Source: Hyphomicrobiales bacterium
GTDB lineage: Bacteria > Pseudomonadota > Alphaproteobacteria > Rhizobiales > Phreatobacteraceae
DNA length: 61,997 nucleotides
Assembly: GCA_017304475.1 (NCBI GenBank)
Contig: JAFKKV010000015.1
Coordinates: 253,428 to 315,424, forward strand
Direction of reading: 5' to 3'
The notes beneath the pieces are model-generated. The model did no database searches. It worked only from the letters and a program-made list of their open reading frames with translations, and had not been told where the DNA came from. Made by a program: the position numbers and the translations under genes. Positions 17,590 through 26,227 of this stretch are shown here, in pieces (positions within the stretch are counted from its first letter, which is position 1; every line of letters begins with the position of its first letter).

Positions 17590-18483
17590 ATGGACGGTCA
17601 CAAGATGCCGCCGCTCAACGCCTTGCGCTCTTTCGAGGCGACCGCGCGGCACCTGTCGGTGAAAAACGCCGCGGCCGAGCTCTGCGTGACCCCCGGCGCG
17701 GTCAGCCAGATGCTCAAGACGCTGGAATTGCATCTCGGCGTCCGGCTGTTTCAGCGCGTCAATCGCGGCATCTTCCTCACCGATGCCGGCCAGGGCTATC
17801 TGCCGCCGGTGCGCAATGCCTTCCGGCAGATCGCCGAGGCGTCGAAACGGATCGCGGTCGCCGCCGAGACCAACCTGCTGACCGTCAGCGTCACGCCCTT
17901 TTTCGCCGCGGCCTGGCTGGTTCCGCGCCTGAAGGCGTTTCAGGACGCCCATCCCGATATCGACCTGCAGGTGGTGACCAGCAATGCCCTGGTCGACTTC
18001 TCCCGTGACGGGGTCGATGTCGCGATCCGCCACGGCCTCGGCCGCTATCCCGGTCTCTGGAGCGAGCGCGTGGTGGCGGTGGAGGTCGTTCCGGTGGCGG
18101 CTCCGGTTCTGGTCGCGGAATTGGGCCTGCCACGCGGCGCCGCCGGGCTGACGCGCTGGCCCCTGGTGCATGATGCCGAGCGCAAGGGCTGGCATCTCTG
18201 GTTCCAGGCGCAGGGCATCGAGGAGATCGGTGCCCCACGCGGCGCCTCCTTCGACGATTCCGGGCTGCTGATGAAGGCCGTGCTGGCCGGGCAGGGCGCG
18301 GGTCTCCTGCCGGCTGCCATGGTCGCGCCCGACATCGCCGAGGGCCGTCTGGTCAGGCTCGCCGACATCTCGATGCTCGAGGCCTTCGCCTATTATCTGG
18401 TCTATCCGGAGGCAAGCCATGGCAGGCGCAAGGTCGCGGCCTTCCGCGCCTGGATCCTCGGCGAGGCGATGGATGATCGCTAG
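17590..18483 (+). CDS. LysR-family regulator, GcvA-like
   Basis: A 297-residue LysR protein. Residues about 6-65 are the winged helix, with LNALRSFEATARHLSVKNAA and the recognition segment VTPGAVSQMLKTLE, the pattern of the GcvA/AmpR branch. Residues about 95-290 are the periplasmic-binding-like effector domain. It is divergent from the amidase operon with a 222-bp shared control region, the usual arrangement for a regulator of its neighbour. The inducer may be an amide or its product; this is inferred from context only. Confidence 0.88.
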   Translation: MDGHKMPPLNALRSFEATARHLSVKNAAAELCVTPGAVSQMLKTLELHLGVRLFQRVNRGIFLTDAGQGYLPPVRNAFRQIAEASKRIAVAAETNLLTVSVTPFFAAAWLVPRLKAFQDAHPDIDLQVVTSNALVDFSRDGVDVAIRHGLGRYPGLWSERVVAVEVVPVAAPVLVAELGLPRGAAGLTRWPLVHDAERKGWHLWFQAQGIEEIGAPRGASFDDSGLLMKAVLAGQGAGLLPAAMVAPDIAEGRLVRLADISMLEAFAYYLVYPEASHGRRKVAAFRAWILGEAMDDR

Positions 18484-18520
18484 ATAGGGACTTGAAGGCA
18501 GCCACCGCGGCGGAGGGCCC

Positions 18521-19174
18521 ATGGGGCGCGGATCGAGAGGCTCGTTTCACGATATTCCGGGGCAGCTTTTGCTGCCCCTCGAGCCGGCGCGACAGGGCCT
18601 CGAGCCTTCGCCGTTTGAGCGAGACGCGTGGCGGCGTGGCGAGGACAAGGTCTTCTTCGCGCTTCTGCCCGGCGCCGCGATGGCCGGCAGCATCTTTGCC
18701 TTTGCGGAGGAAGAACGGCGGCGGTCCCAGCTTGACGGCATCCCGCGGCCCGCAAGGGTCCTGCATGTCTCGCTCAATCACGTCGGCACCTCTTCGGCCT
18801 TGCCGCCCGAGGTTCTTGCCCGGGCAAGCCAGGCGGCTTCGACCGTCGCGATAGCGCGCTTCGAACTGACCTTCGATCAGTTGCAGAGCTTCAAGAGCGA
18901 GAAGCGCCGTCCGGTCGTCCTGCTCTGCGGCGAGGGGCTGGCACAGCTGACGGCCTTGCGCGCCGCCATCGGCGAGGCCCTTTTGCGTCAGGGATTGGCG
19001 CAGGGTTTCGATACACGCGCCGTGCCGCACATGACGCTGCTCTATGACACGAAATCTTTCGCCGATGTGGCGCTCGAAGCGCCCATCGTCATGCCGGTCA
19101 CCGACTTTGTGCTGGTGCGCAGCCTCTACGGGAAGGCCGAATACCAAGAACTCGGACGCTGGGCGCTGCGCTGA
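18521..19174 (+). CDS. 2'-5' RNA ligase-like (2H phosphoesterase) protein
   Basis: A 217-residue member of the 2H phosphoesterase (LigT/ThpR-like) superfamily. The two catalytic motifs are HVS in RVLHVSLNHVG and HMT in VPHMTLLYD, spaced as in the family, in which the two His cleave or form 2'-5' or cyclic phosphodiester bonds. The N-terminal ~40 residues are extra and Arg/Pro/Gly-rich. ATG 18521 has GGAG about 5 bases upstream. It begins 37 bp after the LysR gene, so it may be co-transcribed, but no functional link is evident. Confidence 0.8.
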   Translation: MGRGSRGSFHDIPGQLLLPLEPARQGLEPSPFERDAWRRGEDKVFFALLPGAAMAGSIFAFAEEERRRSQLDGIPRPARVLHVSLNHVGTSSALPPEVLARASQAASTVAIARFELTFDQLQSFKSEKRRPVVLLCGEGLAQLTALRAAIGEALLRQGLAQGFDTRAVPHMTLLYDTKSFADVALEAPIVMPVTDFVLVRSLYGKAEYQELGRWALR

Positions 19175-19374
19175 GACCAGACGGGCAAGGCCGAATCACG
19201 CCGGCCCAGAGGCAGGTCGCGCTGCGCGGCGCTCGCATCGCGGGCGTGCCGAAAACCGCTTTCTCACATGATCGCAATAGCTTGCGTGCCGCACTGCGCC
19301 TGTCTCGCGGAAGATTTGATCGCCTCACCGATCGGTGGTTTGAGGGCGCGAGGCTTTATCGCATGGGGTAAGAG

Positions 19375-19728
19375 ATGGCCAAGCCGGTCACGATCTACGG
19401 CATCAAGAACTGCGACACGATGAAGAAGGCGCGCACCTGGCTCGAGGGCCACGGTGTCGGTCATGACTTCCACGACTACCGGGAGGCCGGCATCGATCGC
19501 GCGCGGGTCGAAGGCTGGGTGCGCGAGGTCGGCTGGGAGACGCTGCTCAATCGCGCCGGGACGACCTTCCGCAAGCTGCCGGACCAGGACAAGGAAGGGC
19601 TCGACGCGCAAAAGGCGATCGCGCTGATGCTCGACCAACCCGCCATGATCAAGCGGCCGGTGCTGGATCTCGGCGGCAAGCTGATCGTCGGCTTCAAGCC
19701 GGAGATCTACGAGAAGGCGCTGGGCTAG
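19375..19728 (+). CDS. YffB-like ArsC-family reductase
   Basis: A 117-residue thioredoxin-fold protein of the ArsC/Spx family. It opens with TIYGIKNCDTMKKARTWL, giving a single redox Cys13 followed by DTMKKA, and has FHDYR and IKRPVL characteristic of the YffB subgroup rather than true arsenate reductases. YffB-type proteins are thought to act on glutathione-linked thiols; no arsenic-resistance genes lie nearby. It is preceded by 200 bp without a gene and followed by a repeat-containing intergenic region. Confidence 0.85.
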   Translation: MAKPVTIYGIKNCDTMKKARTWLEGHGVGHDFHDYREAGIDRARVEGWVREVGWETLLNRAGTTFRKLPDQDKEGLDAQKAIALMLDQPAMIKRPVLDLGGKLIVGFKPEIYEKALG

Positions 19729-19855
19729 CGCTGGCGCGCAGCGATTTTGGTACCGACGGCGACGTGCCGTCGCGCTGATATTGCGCATGAGAAAAATGTC
19801 ATAATAAATTGATATAACGGATAAAATTTCAGTTTACGGCGGCGACTTGGCGCCA

Positions 19856-20052
19856 CGTCCTTCCGCTCGCACCACTTCGTCTTGCCCGGGCTTGTCCCGG
19901 GCATCCACGTCTTCTTCTCGGGACTGGGCAATTCGTGGATGGCCGGGACAAGCCCGGCCAAGACGAGGAGGCTGCCCCGAGAGCGGCCCGGAATGCGGGC
20001 CGTGGCCCGGACCGCGACGACGCCGTCCTTCCGCTCGCACCACTTCGTCTTG
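19856..20052. repeat. 29-bp direct repeat flanking an inverted repeat pair
   Basis: The 29 bases at 19856-19884 (starting cgtccttccgctcgcacc) recur exactly at 20024-20052, 168 bp further on. Between them lies the inverted-arm element of 19878-19965. The arrangement could be the footprint of insertion or slippage at a dispersed repeat. Confidence 0.75.
19878..19965. repeat. Dispersed inverted-repeat element, copy 1
   Basis: Two ~32-bp arms face each other: left 19878-19909 with core CCGGGCTTGTCCCGGGC and right 19934-19965 with GGCCGGGACAAGCCCGGCC, ending in cgtcttg/caagacg. The loop is 24 bp. Each arm also has internal dyad symmetry (CCCGGG-N5-CCCGGG). It lies between two convergent genes. 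Confidence 0.85.
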
Positions 20053-20096
20053 CGCGCGAAAAGTCTCGCCATGCCTGTCCGCTCAATGAGACGTCG

Positions 20097-20768
20097 TCAC
20101 CGTCCGGCCATCCAATCGGCCGTCGCATCCAGGAGGGCCGCCAGTACATCGGCATCCTTGCGGCCGGTGCGGGCGGGCACGTGGAAGGAATGATCGGCGT
20201 CGTCGAACAGAGCGAGCGTGGCGCGTGAGCCCAGGCCGGCAACGGTCGGGCGCAACAGGTCGATTTCGGCCAGCGCGTCATGCGTTCCCTGCAGGAACAG
20301 CATCGGCAGCGCGATTTCGCTGAGATGGGCGGCCCGGTCGGTCGATGGCTTGCCGGCCGGGTGGAGCGGAAAGGCGAAAAACACCAACCCCCGTACCCCC
20401 GGCAGCGGCGAAAGCGCCTGGGCCTGCGAGGTCATGCGACCGCCGAACGATCGGCCGCCGGCAAACAGCGGCAGGTCCGGCGCGCGCCGGCCGGCCTCGG
20501 CGACCGCGGCCCGCACGGCGGCATGGGCCACCGGCGGACTGTCGGGCCGCTTCGAGCCCCTTTCCATATAGGGAAACTGGTAGCGGAGCGTCGCGACGCC
20601 ACGCGCGGCAAGCCCCTCGGCCAGTGCCGCCATGGATTTGTGGGCCATGCCGGCACCCGCGCCGTGCGCGAGCACCAGCAAGGCCCGCGCCATATCCGGC
20701 CTCTGCCAGAGGCCGGATATGGCCTGGCTGTCGTCGATGGAGATCGTGATGCTCTGTGCTGTGCTCAT
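20097..20768 (-). CDS. Alpha/beta hydrolase of the KANL3/Tex30-like family
   Basis: A 223-residue alpha/beta hydrolase fold. The oxyanion segment is LVLAHGAGAGM, the nucleophile elbow GGRSFGGRM, the acid GTHDALAEI and the His DDADHSFHV, so the Ser-Asp-His set is complete. This small cytoplasmic family is widespread in proteobacteria, and its substrate is not known. ATG 20768 is preferred over an upstream TTG. The start is 15 bp after the Nudix stop, so the two are probably co-transcribed. Confidence 0.83.
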   Translation of the reverse strand: MSTAQSITISIDDSQAISGLWQRPDMARALLVLAHGAGAGMAHKSMAALAEGLAARGVATLRYQFPYMERGSKRPDSPPVAHAAVRAAVAEAGRRAPDLPLFAGGRSFGGRMTSQAQALSPLPGVRGLVFFAFPLHPAGKPSTDRAAHLSEIALPMLFLQGTHDALAEIDLLRPTVAGLGSRATLALFDDADHSFHVPARTGRKDADVLAALLDATADWMAGR

Positions 20769-20783
20769 GGCGTCCAAGCAAGG

Positions 20784-21242
20784 TCAGAAGAGATTGATGC
20801 CGGCCGCCTGCAGGGCGACCGCCTGGCGCGCGACATCGGCGACGCCGAAGCTCATGGCGAGGTCGCACCGGTCGAGATCCGCGACGGCGAACCAGGCTGC
20901 TTCCAGCGCATCGTCGCCGGCGACGGGCTCGCCTGATATCCAGCGGCAGGCGACGGCGATCAGGATGAAATGACGGCGCAGGCCGCCATTGTCGTCATGA
21001 TCGAAGGCATCGACGGCGGTGAGCACCGACAGCGCCTCGGCCTGCACGGCGGTCTCTTCGGCGAGTTCGCGGATGGCGGCTTGGGCGATCGTCTCGCCTC
21101 GCTCGATCTTGCCGCCCGGAAAGCCCCATCGGCCGGCATCGGGCGGATTGGCGCGCCGGACCAGCAGAACCTGGCCATCCCGCAGCACCACGGCGATCGT
21201 CGCTGGAATGGGGTATCCTGATATCGCTGCGGTCTCGGACAC
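20784..21242 (-). CDS. Nudix hydrolase
   Basis: A 152-residue protein with the Nudix box [21 protein letters not shown] followed by T; the Mg2+-binding REL-EE core is intact. It resembles the ADP-ribose and 8-oxo-dGTP pyrophosphatase (MutT-like) group, cleaving nucleoside diphosphate-X compounds. GTG 21242 is chosen because AGGGAG lies about 6 bases upstream and the domain begins soon after ([13 protein letters not shown]). It is transcribed with the downstream hydrolase and is divergent from an AraC-family gene. Confidence 0.83.
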   Translation of the reverse strand: MSETAAISGYPIPATIAVVLRDGQVLLVRRANPPDAGRWGFPGGKIERGETIAQAAIRELAEETAVQAEALSVLTAVDAFDHDDNGGLRRHFILIAVACRWISGEPVAGDDALEAAWFAVADLDRCDLAMSFGVADVARQAVALQAAGINLF

Positions 21243-21324
21243 GGCGGTCTCCCTGTCGGACGGGCTGGGCCGCACCGCGCGATCGGCATGATGATTCAAA
21301 TGGCGCAGGGCACTGTCGCCCATC

Positions 21325-21350
21325 GGCGCCAATCTTGATAGACTGGCGCC
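21325..21350. promoter_or_regulatory. Paired GGCGCC palindromes ahead of the AraC gene
   Basis: GGCGCC occurs at 21325-21330 and again at 21345-21350, exactly 20 bp apart (about two helical turns). They lie in the Nudix/AraC divergent region if the AraC gene starts at TTG 21371. Such spacing fits a dimeric regulator, but the hexamer is common in GC-rich DNA. Confidence 0.3.
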
Positions 21351-21370
21351 AGCAGAGGGAGCCCTCGGGA

Positions 21371-22201
21371 TTGCCGCGCGTCGACATCAACAACAGCGCC
21401 CGCTTCTGGCAAGCCCCTGGGATGGCGGGCCTGAGCTGCCTGGCGGCCGATTTCACCACCCATGACTATGCCCCCCATAGCCACGAGGCCTTCGTCATCG
21501 CCGTCACCGAGGCCGGCGGTTCCGAATTCAGCAGCCGCGGCCGCACCGACGAGGCGACCTCCTCGGTCCTCCTGGTCTTCAATCCGGACGAGCCGCATTC
21601 CGGCCGGATGGGACGCAGCGAGCGGTGGCTCTATCGCGGCCTCTATCTGGGTGCCGATGCGGTCGATGCGGTCAAGCGCGCGCTCCAGCTCGAAAACACG
21701 CCCTATTTCACCGAAAATGCCTTTGGCGATGACGACCTGATCGCCGCCTTCGTCGCGCTTCACCATGCCCTCGAGACCGGCCACGATCCGTTCGAGCAGC
21801 GGGAGCTCCTGATCGACGGCCTCGGCACGCTGTTTCGCCGGCACGGCTCGGGGCCGGCCCGATTGTCCATCGCCCCGCGTGACCAGGCCAGGATGGCGAC
21901 CCTGCGGGACATGATCCGCGCCCATTACGCCACCGATCTCAGCCTCGACGGCATGGCGGCCGAGGTCGATCTCTCGCCGTTCCAGCTGATCGGCCTGTTC
22001 AAGCGCGCCACCGGGCTCACGCCCCACGCCTTTCTCACGCAGGTGCGCCTGAAGGCCGCCAGCGCCGCGCTCGCGGCGGGGCGGCCCATTGTCGAGGCCG
22101 CCCTGGCCGCGGGTTTCTACGACCAGAGCGCGCTCACCCGGCACTTCAAGCGCAGTTACGGCATCACGCCGCGGCAATGGGTTCACGCGATCAAGGCGTG
22201 A
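21371..22201 (+). CDS. AraC-family regulator
   Basis: About 276 residues. The N-terminal half is a cupin sensor ([28 protein letters not shown]). The C-terminal ~100 residues hold two helix-turn-helix units, [22 protein letters not shown] and then [20 protein letters not shown]. No ATG fits: TTG 21371 with AGGGAG about 10 bases upstream is my choice, with TTG 21335 as alternative. An EamA-type exporter gene follows 213 bp downstream in the same direction; regulators of this class often control such an exporter. Confidence 0.85.
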   Translation: MPRVDINNSARFWQAPGMAGLSCLAADFTTHDYAPHSHEAFVIAVTEAGGSEFSSRGRTDEATSSVLLVFNPDEPHSGRMGRSERWLYRGLYLGADAVDAVKRALQLENTPYFTENAFGDDDLIAAFVALHHALETGHDPFEQRELLIDGLGTLFRRHGSGPARLSIAPRDQARMATLRDMIRAHYATDLSLDGMAAEVDLSPFQLIGLFKRATGLTPHAFLTQVRLKAASAALAAGRPIVEAALAAGFYDQSALTRHFKRSYGITPRQWVHAIKA

Positions 22202-22414
22202 GATTGCACTGCAGCAATTTTCGCCAATAAACCAAACGGCGCGTCGACCTAGCCTCATCTTCGACCGTCATCGCCCCGGCCGGACGCCATCCGGCCGCGG
22301 GCGCTTTCATTTCAGGATGGAACCGATGCCGTATTTCCCGCAGCCGCGAGGCTCGCGCGTTCCGGCGCGCAGGCCGGGCGCCCAGGCTTCCGCCTTTGCC
22401 GCCATGGCCACGCG

Positions 22415-23371
22415 ATGAGCCTGCTCGATCACCTGTGGGCGCGGCCATTGCTGCTGCTGCCGCTGCCGCCCTTGTTCTGGGCCGGCAATCTCGTGCTCGG
22501 GCGGGCGCTGGCGGAGACCTTCCCGCCGGTTTCGCTGGCGGTCGGCCGCTGGCTGGTCGCGCTTGGGGTGCTTCTGCCCTTCGTGGCCGGCCCCGCCTGG
22601 AACCAGAGGCATCTGCTCCGCCGTCACTGGCTCTTGGTGCTCGCCTGCGGCGCTTTCGGCATCGCCGGATATAACGCCCTCGGTTATGTCGCGCTGCACA
22701 GCGTGCCCGCGGCAAGCGTCGCTTTCCTCAATTCGACGCTGCCGCTGATGGTGCCGATCGCTGCCTTCGCGCTTGGCGTCGAGAAGGTCCGGCCGGCGAC
22801 GCTCGCCGGCATCGTCCTGTCCTTTGTGGGCGTGATCTGGATCGTCGCGCGCGGTGATCTTTCCAGCCTGGCGCATGTCGGGCTTTCGGCGGGCGAGCCG
22901 TTGGTGCTGCTCGCGGTGGCGAACTATGCGCTCTATTCGGTGCTGGTGCGCCGCAAGCCCGGGGATCTCGACCCGCTGGTCTTTCTCGGCGCGACCATGG
23001 TGAGCGGGCTCATGGTGCTCCTGCCGTTCTGGATCGTCGAGATGGCCCGGGGCGCGGTGCTGCCGCGTGATGCGGCATCCCTCGGCGCCGTGCTCTATAT
23101 CGGCGTCTTCGCCTCGCTCCTGGCTTTCGTCCTGTGGAACCGCTGCATCGCGACGCTCGGGCCGAGCATCACCGGCGCCTCCTTCCACCTGGTCGCCCTG
23201 TTCACCGCGCTGCTGGCCTTCATCTTGCTCGGCGAACCCGTCAGGGCGTTCCATCTCGCCGGTGCCGCGCTGATTCTCGGCGGCTTCATTCTGGCGACGC
23301 TGCGCTGGCCGGCCGTACCCGCCGCCGGCCTGATGGACCGGCCGCGGGCCGATCTCACATCGAAGACTTAG
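22415..23371 (+). CDS. EamA-family (DMT) transporter
   Basis: A 318-residue inner-membrane protein with ten predicted segments in two EamA halves (about 12-140 and 155-295). The halves end with AGIVLSFVGVIWIV and AGAALILGGFILATL. It belongs to the drug/metabolite transporter superfamily, whose relatives export amino acids or metabolites. It follows an AraC-family gene that may regulate it. Its 3' end overlaps the convergent membrane-protein gene by 17 bp. Confidence 0.86.
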   Translation: MSLLDHLWARPLLLLPLPPLFWAGNLVLGRALAETFPPVSLAVGRWLVALGVLLPFVAGPAWNQRHLLRRHWLLVLACGAFGIAGYNALGYVALHSVPAASVAFLNSTLPLMVPIAAFALGVEKVRPATLAGIVLSFVGVIWIVARGDLSSLAHVGLSAGEPLVLLAVANYALYSVLVRRKPGDLDPLVFLGATMVSGLMVLLPFWIVEMARGAVLPRDAASLGAVLYIGVFASLLAFVLWNRCIATLGPSITGASFHLVALFTALLAFILLGEPVRAFHLAGAALILGGFILATLRWPAVPAAGLMDRPRADLTSKT

Positions 23372-23849
23372 GCCGGTGGGCGAAGCCGGCGCCCAGCCAG
23401 CCGCCGAGACCACCGCCGCCGAGGGCCATCACGATCGGCGTCCAGGCCGCGGTCAGCGCCGCGGCATAGGTCGCGAAGAAGCGATCGCCGCGCGCCGCGT
23501 AGAAGATCTCCATCAGCAACCAGGCGGCCGCATAGCCGGCCAGGAGACCGATCACGATGCCGAGGGCGATACGCGTGGTCGGGCTGAAAGGTTGCGGGGC
23601 GCCGAGCGTACCCGCCTCACGACGGCGCATGCGCCGCCTGGTCGCGATCAGGGCCCAGGCCGTGCCGATGACGGCCGAGACCAGACCGCCGAGGGGGCCG
23701 ATGATGAAGACCAGACCCATGGCCGCCGCGCCCTCGCGCTGCGACACCTGGAAAAGCTCCATCGCGACGACGCCGATGGCGACGGTTGCGAGATAGCCGA
23801 GAATCAGGCCCGCCGTCGCGCCGAACAGGCCCCACCAGAACATGCGCAT
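23355..23849 (-). CDS. Hypothetical four-segment membrane protein
   Basis: A 164-residue protein that I cannot assign to a family. Hydrophobic segments lie at about 6-30, 43-68, 92-113 and 127-153, with a basic loop (TRRRMRRREAG) after the second. A final Gly-rich segment ALGGGGLGGWLGAGF precedes a short tail. It overlaps the end of the convergent EamA gene by 17 bp. Starts at ATG 23849 or 23843 are both possible. Confidence 0.6.
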   Translation of the reverse strand: MRMFWWGLFGATAGLILGYLATVAIGVVAMELFQVSQREGAAAMGLVFIIGPLGGLVSAVIGTAWALIATRRRMRRREAGTLGAPQPFSPTTRIALGIVIGLLAGYAAAWLLMEIFYAARGDRFFATYAAALTAAWTPIVMALGGGGLGGWLGAGFAHRPKSSM

Positions 23850-23937
23850 ATCGATCGTCCCTCGCGGTCGGATCGACGTTCTAGAGGCGGGGCATTTCCA
23901 TCCGGTGGCTTGCCGGCAAGGCGAGGGTTTCGGGCGC

Positions 23938-24528
23938 TCAGCGCGCGCGGGCCGGCCGCGGCTTGGGCAGCGGCGCCAGCGGCATGGTCATCTCGGTCGC
24001 GGCAACCGGCGCGGCGGGCGCGGCATCGGCCACCTGCGGCGCCGCTTCGGCGACCCGGCCGGGGTTGAGCGAAATGCGCCGGACGCCGTCGGCGGTGGCT
24101 TCCTGGCCGTTCTGGAGGGCGACGCTGGGACGGCCGGCATGATCGGGCGGGGCATCCGGCGCGCTGACCGAGACGCGCTCCTGGCGCTTGTTCGGGTCGA
24201 TATCGGGCTGAACCAGCCGGACCGGGGTCGAGGAGCTGGACGCGAGAGCCGGGGCGGCGACCGGCGGGGCCACCGGCGGCGTTGCCGCCCATGCGTCATT
24301 GCCGGCCGACAGGTCCTGATTGCTGAAGGTGAAGCCGGCCGCGGCGGCGGCGGCGATGCAGACGGCGGCGCTCGTCATCAGAAGACCGCGCCATCGGCCG
24401 CCCTGCAGCCGTTTCGCCATCACACGTTCCTGCTCGGGATCGTAGAGGCGCTCCGCTGGCGGCGCCGCCGCCACATCCTGGTCGATGCGGGGGGCACGCT
24501 CGCTTTCGGGCAATTGGGCTGGGGTCAT
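23938..24528 (-). CDS. Hypothetical single-pass membrane protein with Pro/Ala-rich tail
   Basis: A 196-residue protein of unknown function. Residues about 1-46 are charged and cytoplasmic, residues about 48-67 form one hydrophobic segment (GLLMTSAAVCIAAAAAAGFT), and the rest is a low-complexity Pro/Ala/Val-rich tail presumably in the periplasm, ending LPKPRPARAR. Codon use looks genuine. It stands alone, divergent from the NnrU gene. Confidence 0.55.
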   Translation of the reverse strand: MTPAQLPESERAPRIDQDVAAAPPAERLYDPEQERVMAKRLQGGRWRGLLMTSAAVCIAAAAAAGFTFSNQDLSAGNDAWAATPPVAPPVAAPALASSSSTPVRLVQPDIDPNKRQERVSVSAPDAPPDHAGRPSVALQNGQEATADGVRRISLNPGRVAEAAPQVADAAPAAPVAATEMTMPLAPLPKPRPARAR

Positions 24529-24683
24529 CAGTTACAATCGATTGGTTGACAGCAGCACGGCTATCACTTCCGCCGCTTGCTGGCCAGATGATAGGGTTAC
24601 TCACGGAGCTGATCGCCTCGTTTAGCTCCGCAAATACGGCGACCGCGTGGCGTCGGCCGAAAAAGCGGTGGAAGGGCTCCTTG

Positions 24684-25262
24684 ATGTCGATCCTGGTCCT
24701 GGGACTGGTAGTGTTTCTCGGTGTGCATGTCCTCACCATGCTGAGGGGGCCGAGGGCCCAACTCGTTCAGAGGCTCGGCGAAGGTCCCTATAAGGGCCTC
24801 TATTCCTTGGTCTCGGCGGTCGGCCTCGGCCTCGTCATCTATGGTTACGGCGCGGCGCGCGCGCAGGGTTATGTCCAGATCTGGTCGCCGCCGGCGGTCT
24901 TCGGCCATGTCACGGCCTTGCTGATGGTGGTCGCCTTCGTCTCCCTGGTCGCCTTTGGCGCGCCCAACGGCAAGATCAAGTCGACGCTGAAACATCCGAT
25001 GCTGGTCGCGGTCAAGGCCTGGGCGCTCGGCCATCTCCTGGTCAATGGCGATCTGGCCTCGATGCTGCTGTTCGGGTCCTTCCTGGCCTGGGCAGTGGCG
25101 GCGCGAATCTCCCTGAAGCGCCGGCCGGACGCGGTCGAGCCGGCGCCGGCGCCTTGGGGCACGGGCGACGTCATCGCCATCGTCGGCGGCCTCGCGGCCA
25201 CGGTGGTGTTCATGATCTGGCTGCATCCGATCATCATCGGCGTGCCGGCGATCATCCGCTGA
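24684..25262 (+). CDS. NnrU-family integral membrane protein
   Basis: A 192-residue protein with about five to six membrane segments. GVHVLTMLRG at the start, YKGLYSLVSAVGLGLVIYGYG, and HPMLVAVKAWALGHLLVNGDL are characteristic of the NnrU family, first noted beside nitrite and nitric-oxide reductase genes but common in organisms without denitrification. No denitrification gene is in the window. ATG 24684 is chosen over a longer frame because the family sequence starts there and AAGGG precedes it. Confidence 0.83.
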   Translation: MSILVLGLVVFLGVHVLTMLRGPRAQLVQRLGEGPYKGLYSLVSAVGLGLVIYGYGAARAQGYVQIWSPPAVFGHVTALLMVVAFVSLVAFGAPNGKIKSTLKHPMLVAVKAWALGHLLVNGDLASMLLFGSFLAWAVAARISLKRRPDAVEPAPAPWGTGDVIAIVGGLAATVVFMIWLHPIIIGVPAIIR

Positions 25263-25402
25263 CCGCGCGGCCGGGATCGGCCGCGTCGCAATGCCCCATC
25301 CATGCGGCGTTTGCTTCGGAAGGGGGGAGTTGATAGGTTCCGCGCCGCTTCGGCAGGCCGCCGCCCCTTTGGGAGCGCGGTGCTGCCCCTTTGGATGACC
25401 CG

Positions 25403-26050
25403 ATGGCCGATATTTTCGATGAAGTCGAAGAGGACCTGCGTCGCGCGAGGTTCGAGAAGTTCTGGCAGAAATACTGGCCGGTCATGGCCGCGCTCGCCGC
25501 GGTCGTGATCCTGGTGATCGGCGGCTGGCGCTTCTATGAATGGCGGCAGGAGCAGCAATCGGCCGCCGCCGGCGCGCGTTTCGAGGCGGCCATGCGGCTG
25601 TCGCGCACCAATGGCGCCGAAGCCGAGGCTCAGTTTGCCACGATCGCCGCCGATGCGCCGTCGGGTTACCGGATCCTGGCGCGGCTTCGTCAGGCGACCG
25701 AACTCGCCAGCCGCGACAAGCCGGCGGGCGTTGCCGCTTTCGACGCGATCGCGGCCGATAGCGGCATAGGGTCGGTGCTGCAGGATGTCGCGCGCATCCG
25801 CGCGGGCTATCTGCTGGTCGACACCGCGAGCCAGGCGGACGTCGCCCGTCGCGTCGAGCCCTTGACCGCGGCCGGCCTGCCGTTCCGCCATTCGGCCCGC
25901 GAGCTGATGGCGCTGGCGGCCATGCGCGCCGGCGACAAGGCGGGGGTCGACAAGTGGCTGCAGGCGATCCAGGCCGACCAGGAGACGCCGCAGGGCGTGC
26001 GTGGCCGGGCCGAGTTGATCGCCGCGGTCAGCGCCGGCCTCGCCAAATAG
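25403..26050 (+). CDS. YfgM-like TPR_21 membrane-anchored protein
   Basis: A 215-residue protein with a cytoplasmic N-terminus (ADIFDEVEEDLRRARFEKFW), one membrane segment at about 30-47 and a periplasmic alpha-helical region of TPR type. The N-terminal pattern is typical of the alphaproteobacterial proteins encoded upstream of der, related to YfgM, which is linked to periplasmic chaperones and the Sec translocon. ATG 25403 replaces an upstream TTG. It is followed by a small lipoprotein and der in the same direction. Confidence 0.8.
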   Translation: MADIFDEVEEDLRRARFEKFWQKYWPVMAALAAVVILVIGGWRFYEWRQEQQSAAAGARFEAAMRLSRTNGAEAEAQFATIAADAPSGYRILARLRQATELASRDKPAGVAAFDAIAADSGIGSVLQDVARIRAGYLLVDTASQADVARRVEPLTAAGLPFRHSARELMALAAMRAGDKAGVDKWLQAIQADQETPQGVRGRAELIAAVSAGLAK

Positions 26051-26227
26051 CCGCAATTCGCCAGCACTGGATGCCGCTCTCGCCGCATCCAGGCATTTTC
26101 ACGCGACGCGGTCGCCGCTGCGCGCGAAAATGCGGTAGAAGCCAGTGAAATGGTGCTGCTTGCCGCGTTGCTCGACGCGCCGGGTAGCACCAGCGTTCAG
26201 ACCTCAAGAGCCGAACGGACCACAGAC

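Larger units (their letters stand above)
19729..20096. other. Intergenic region between convergent genes, repeat-filled
   Basis: This 368-bp gap between yffB-like and alpha/beta-hydrolase genes begins with an AT-rich stretch (about 19795-19832), unusual in this GC-rich DNA. It then holds an inverted pair of dispersed repeat arms and a 29-bp direct repeat. No coding frame looks real. Confidence 0.6.

Noticed and set aside
19375..19728. Arsenate reductase
   Set aside because: Sequence details (GIKNCDT, IKRPVL) fit the YffB subgroup, and no ars genes are near.
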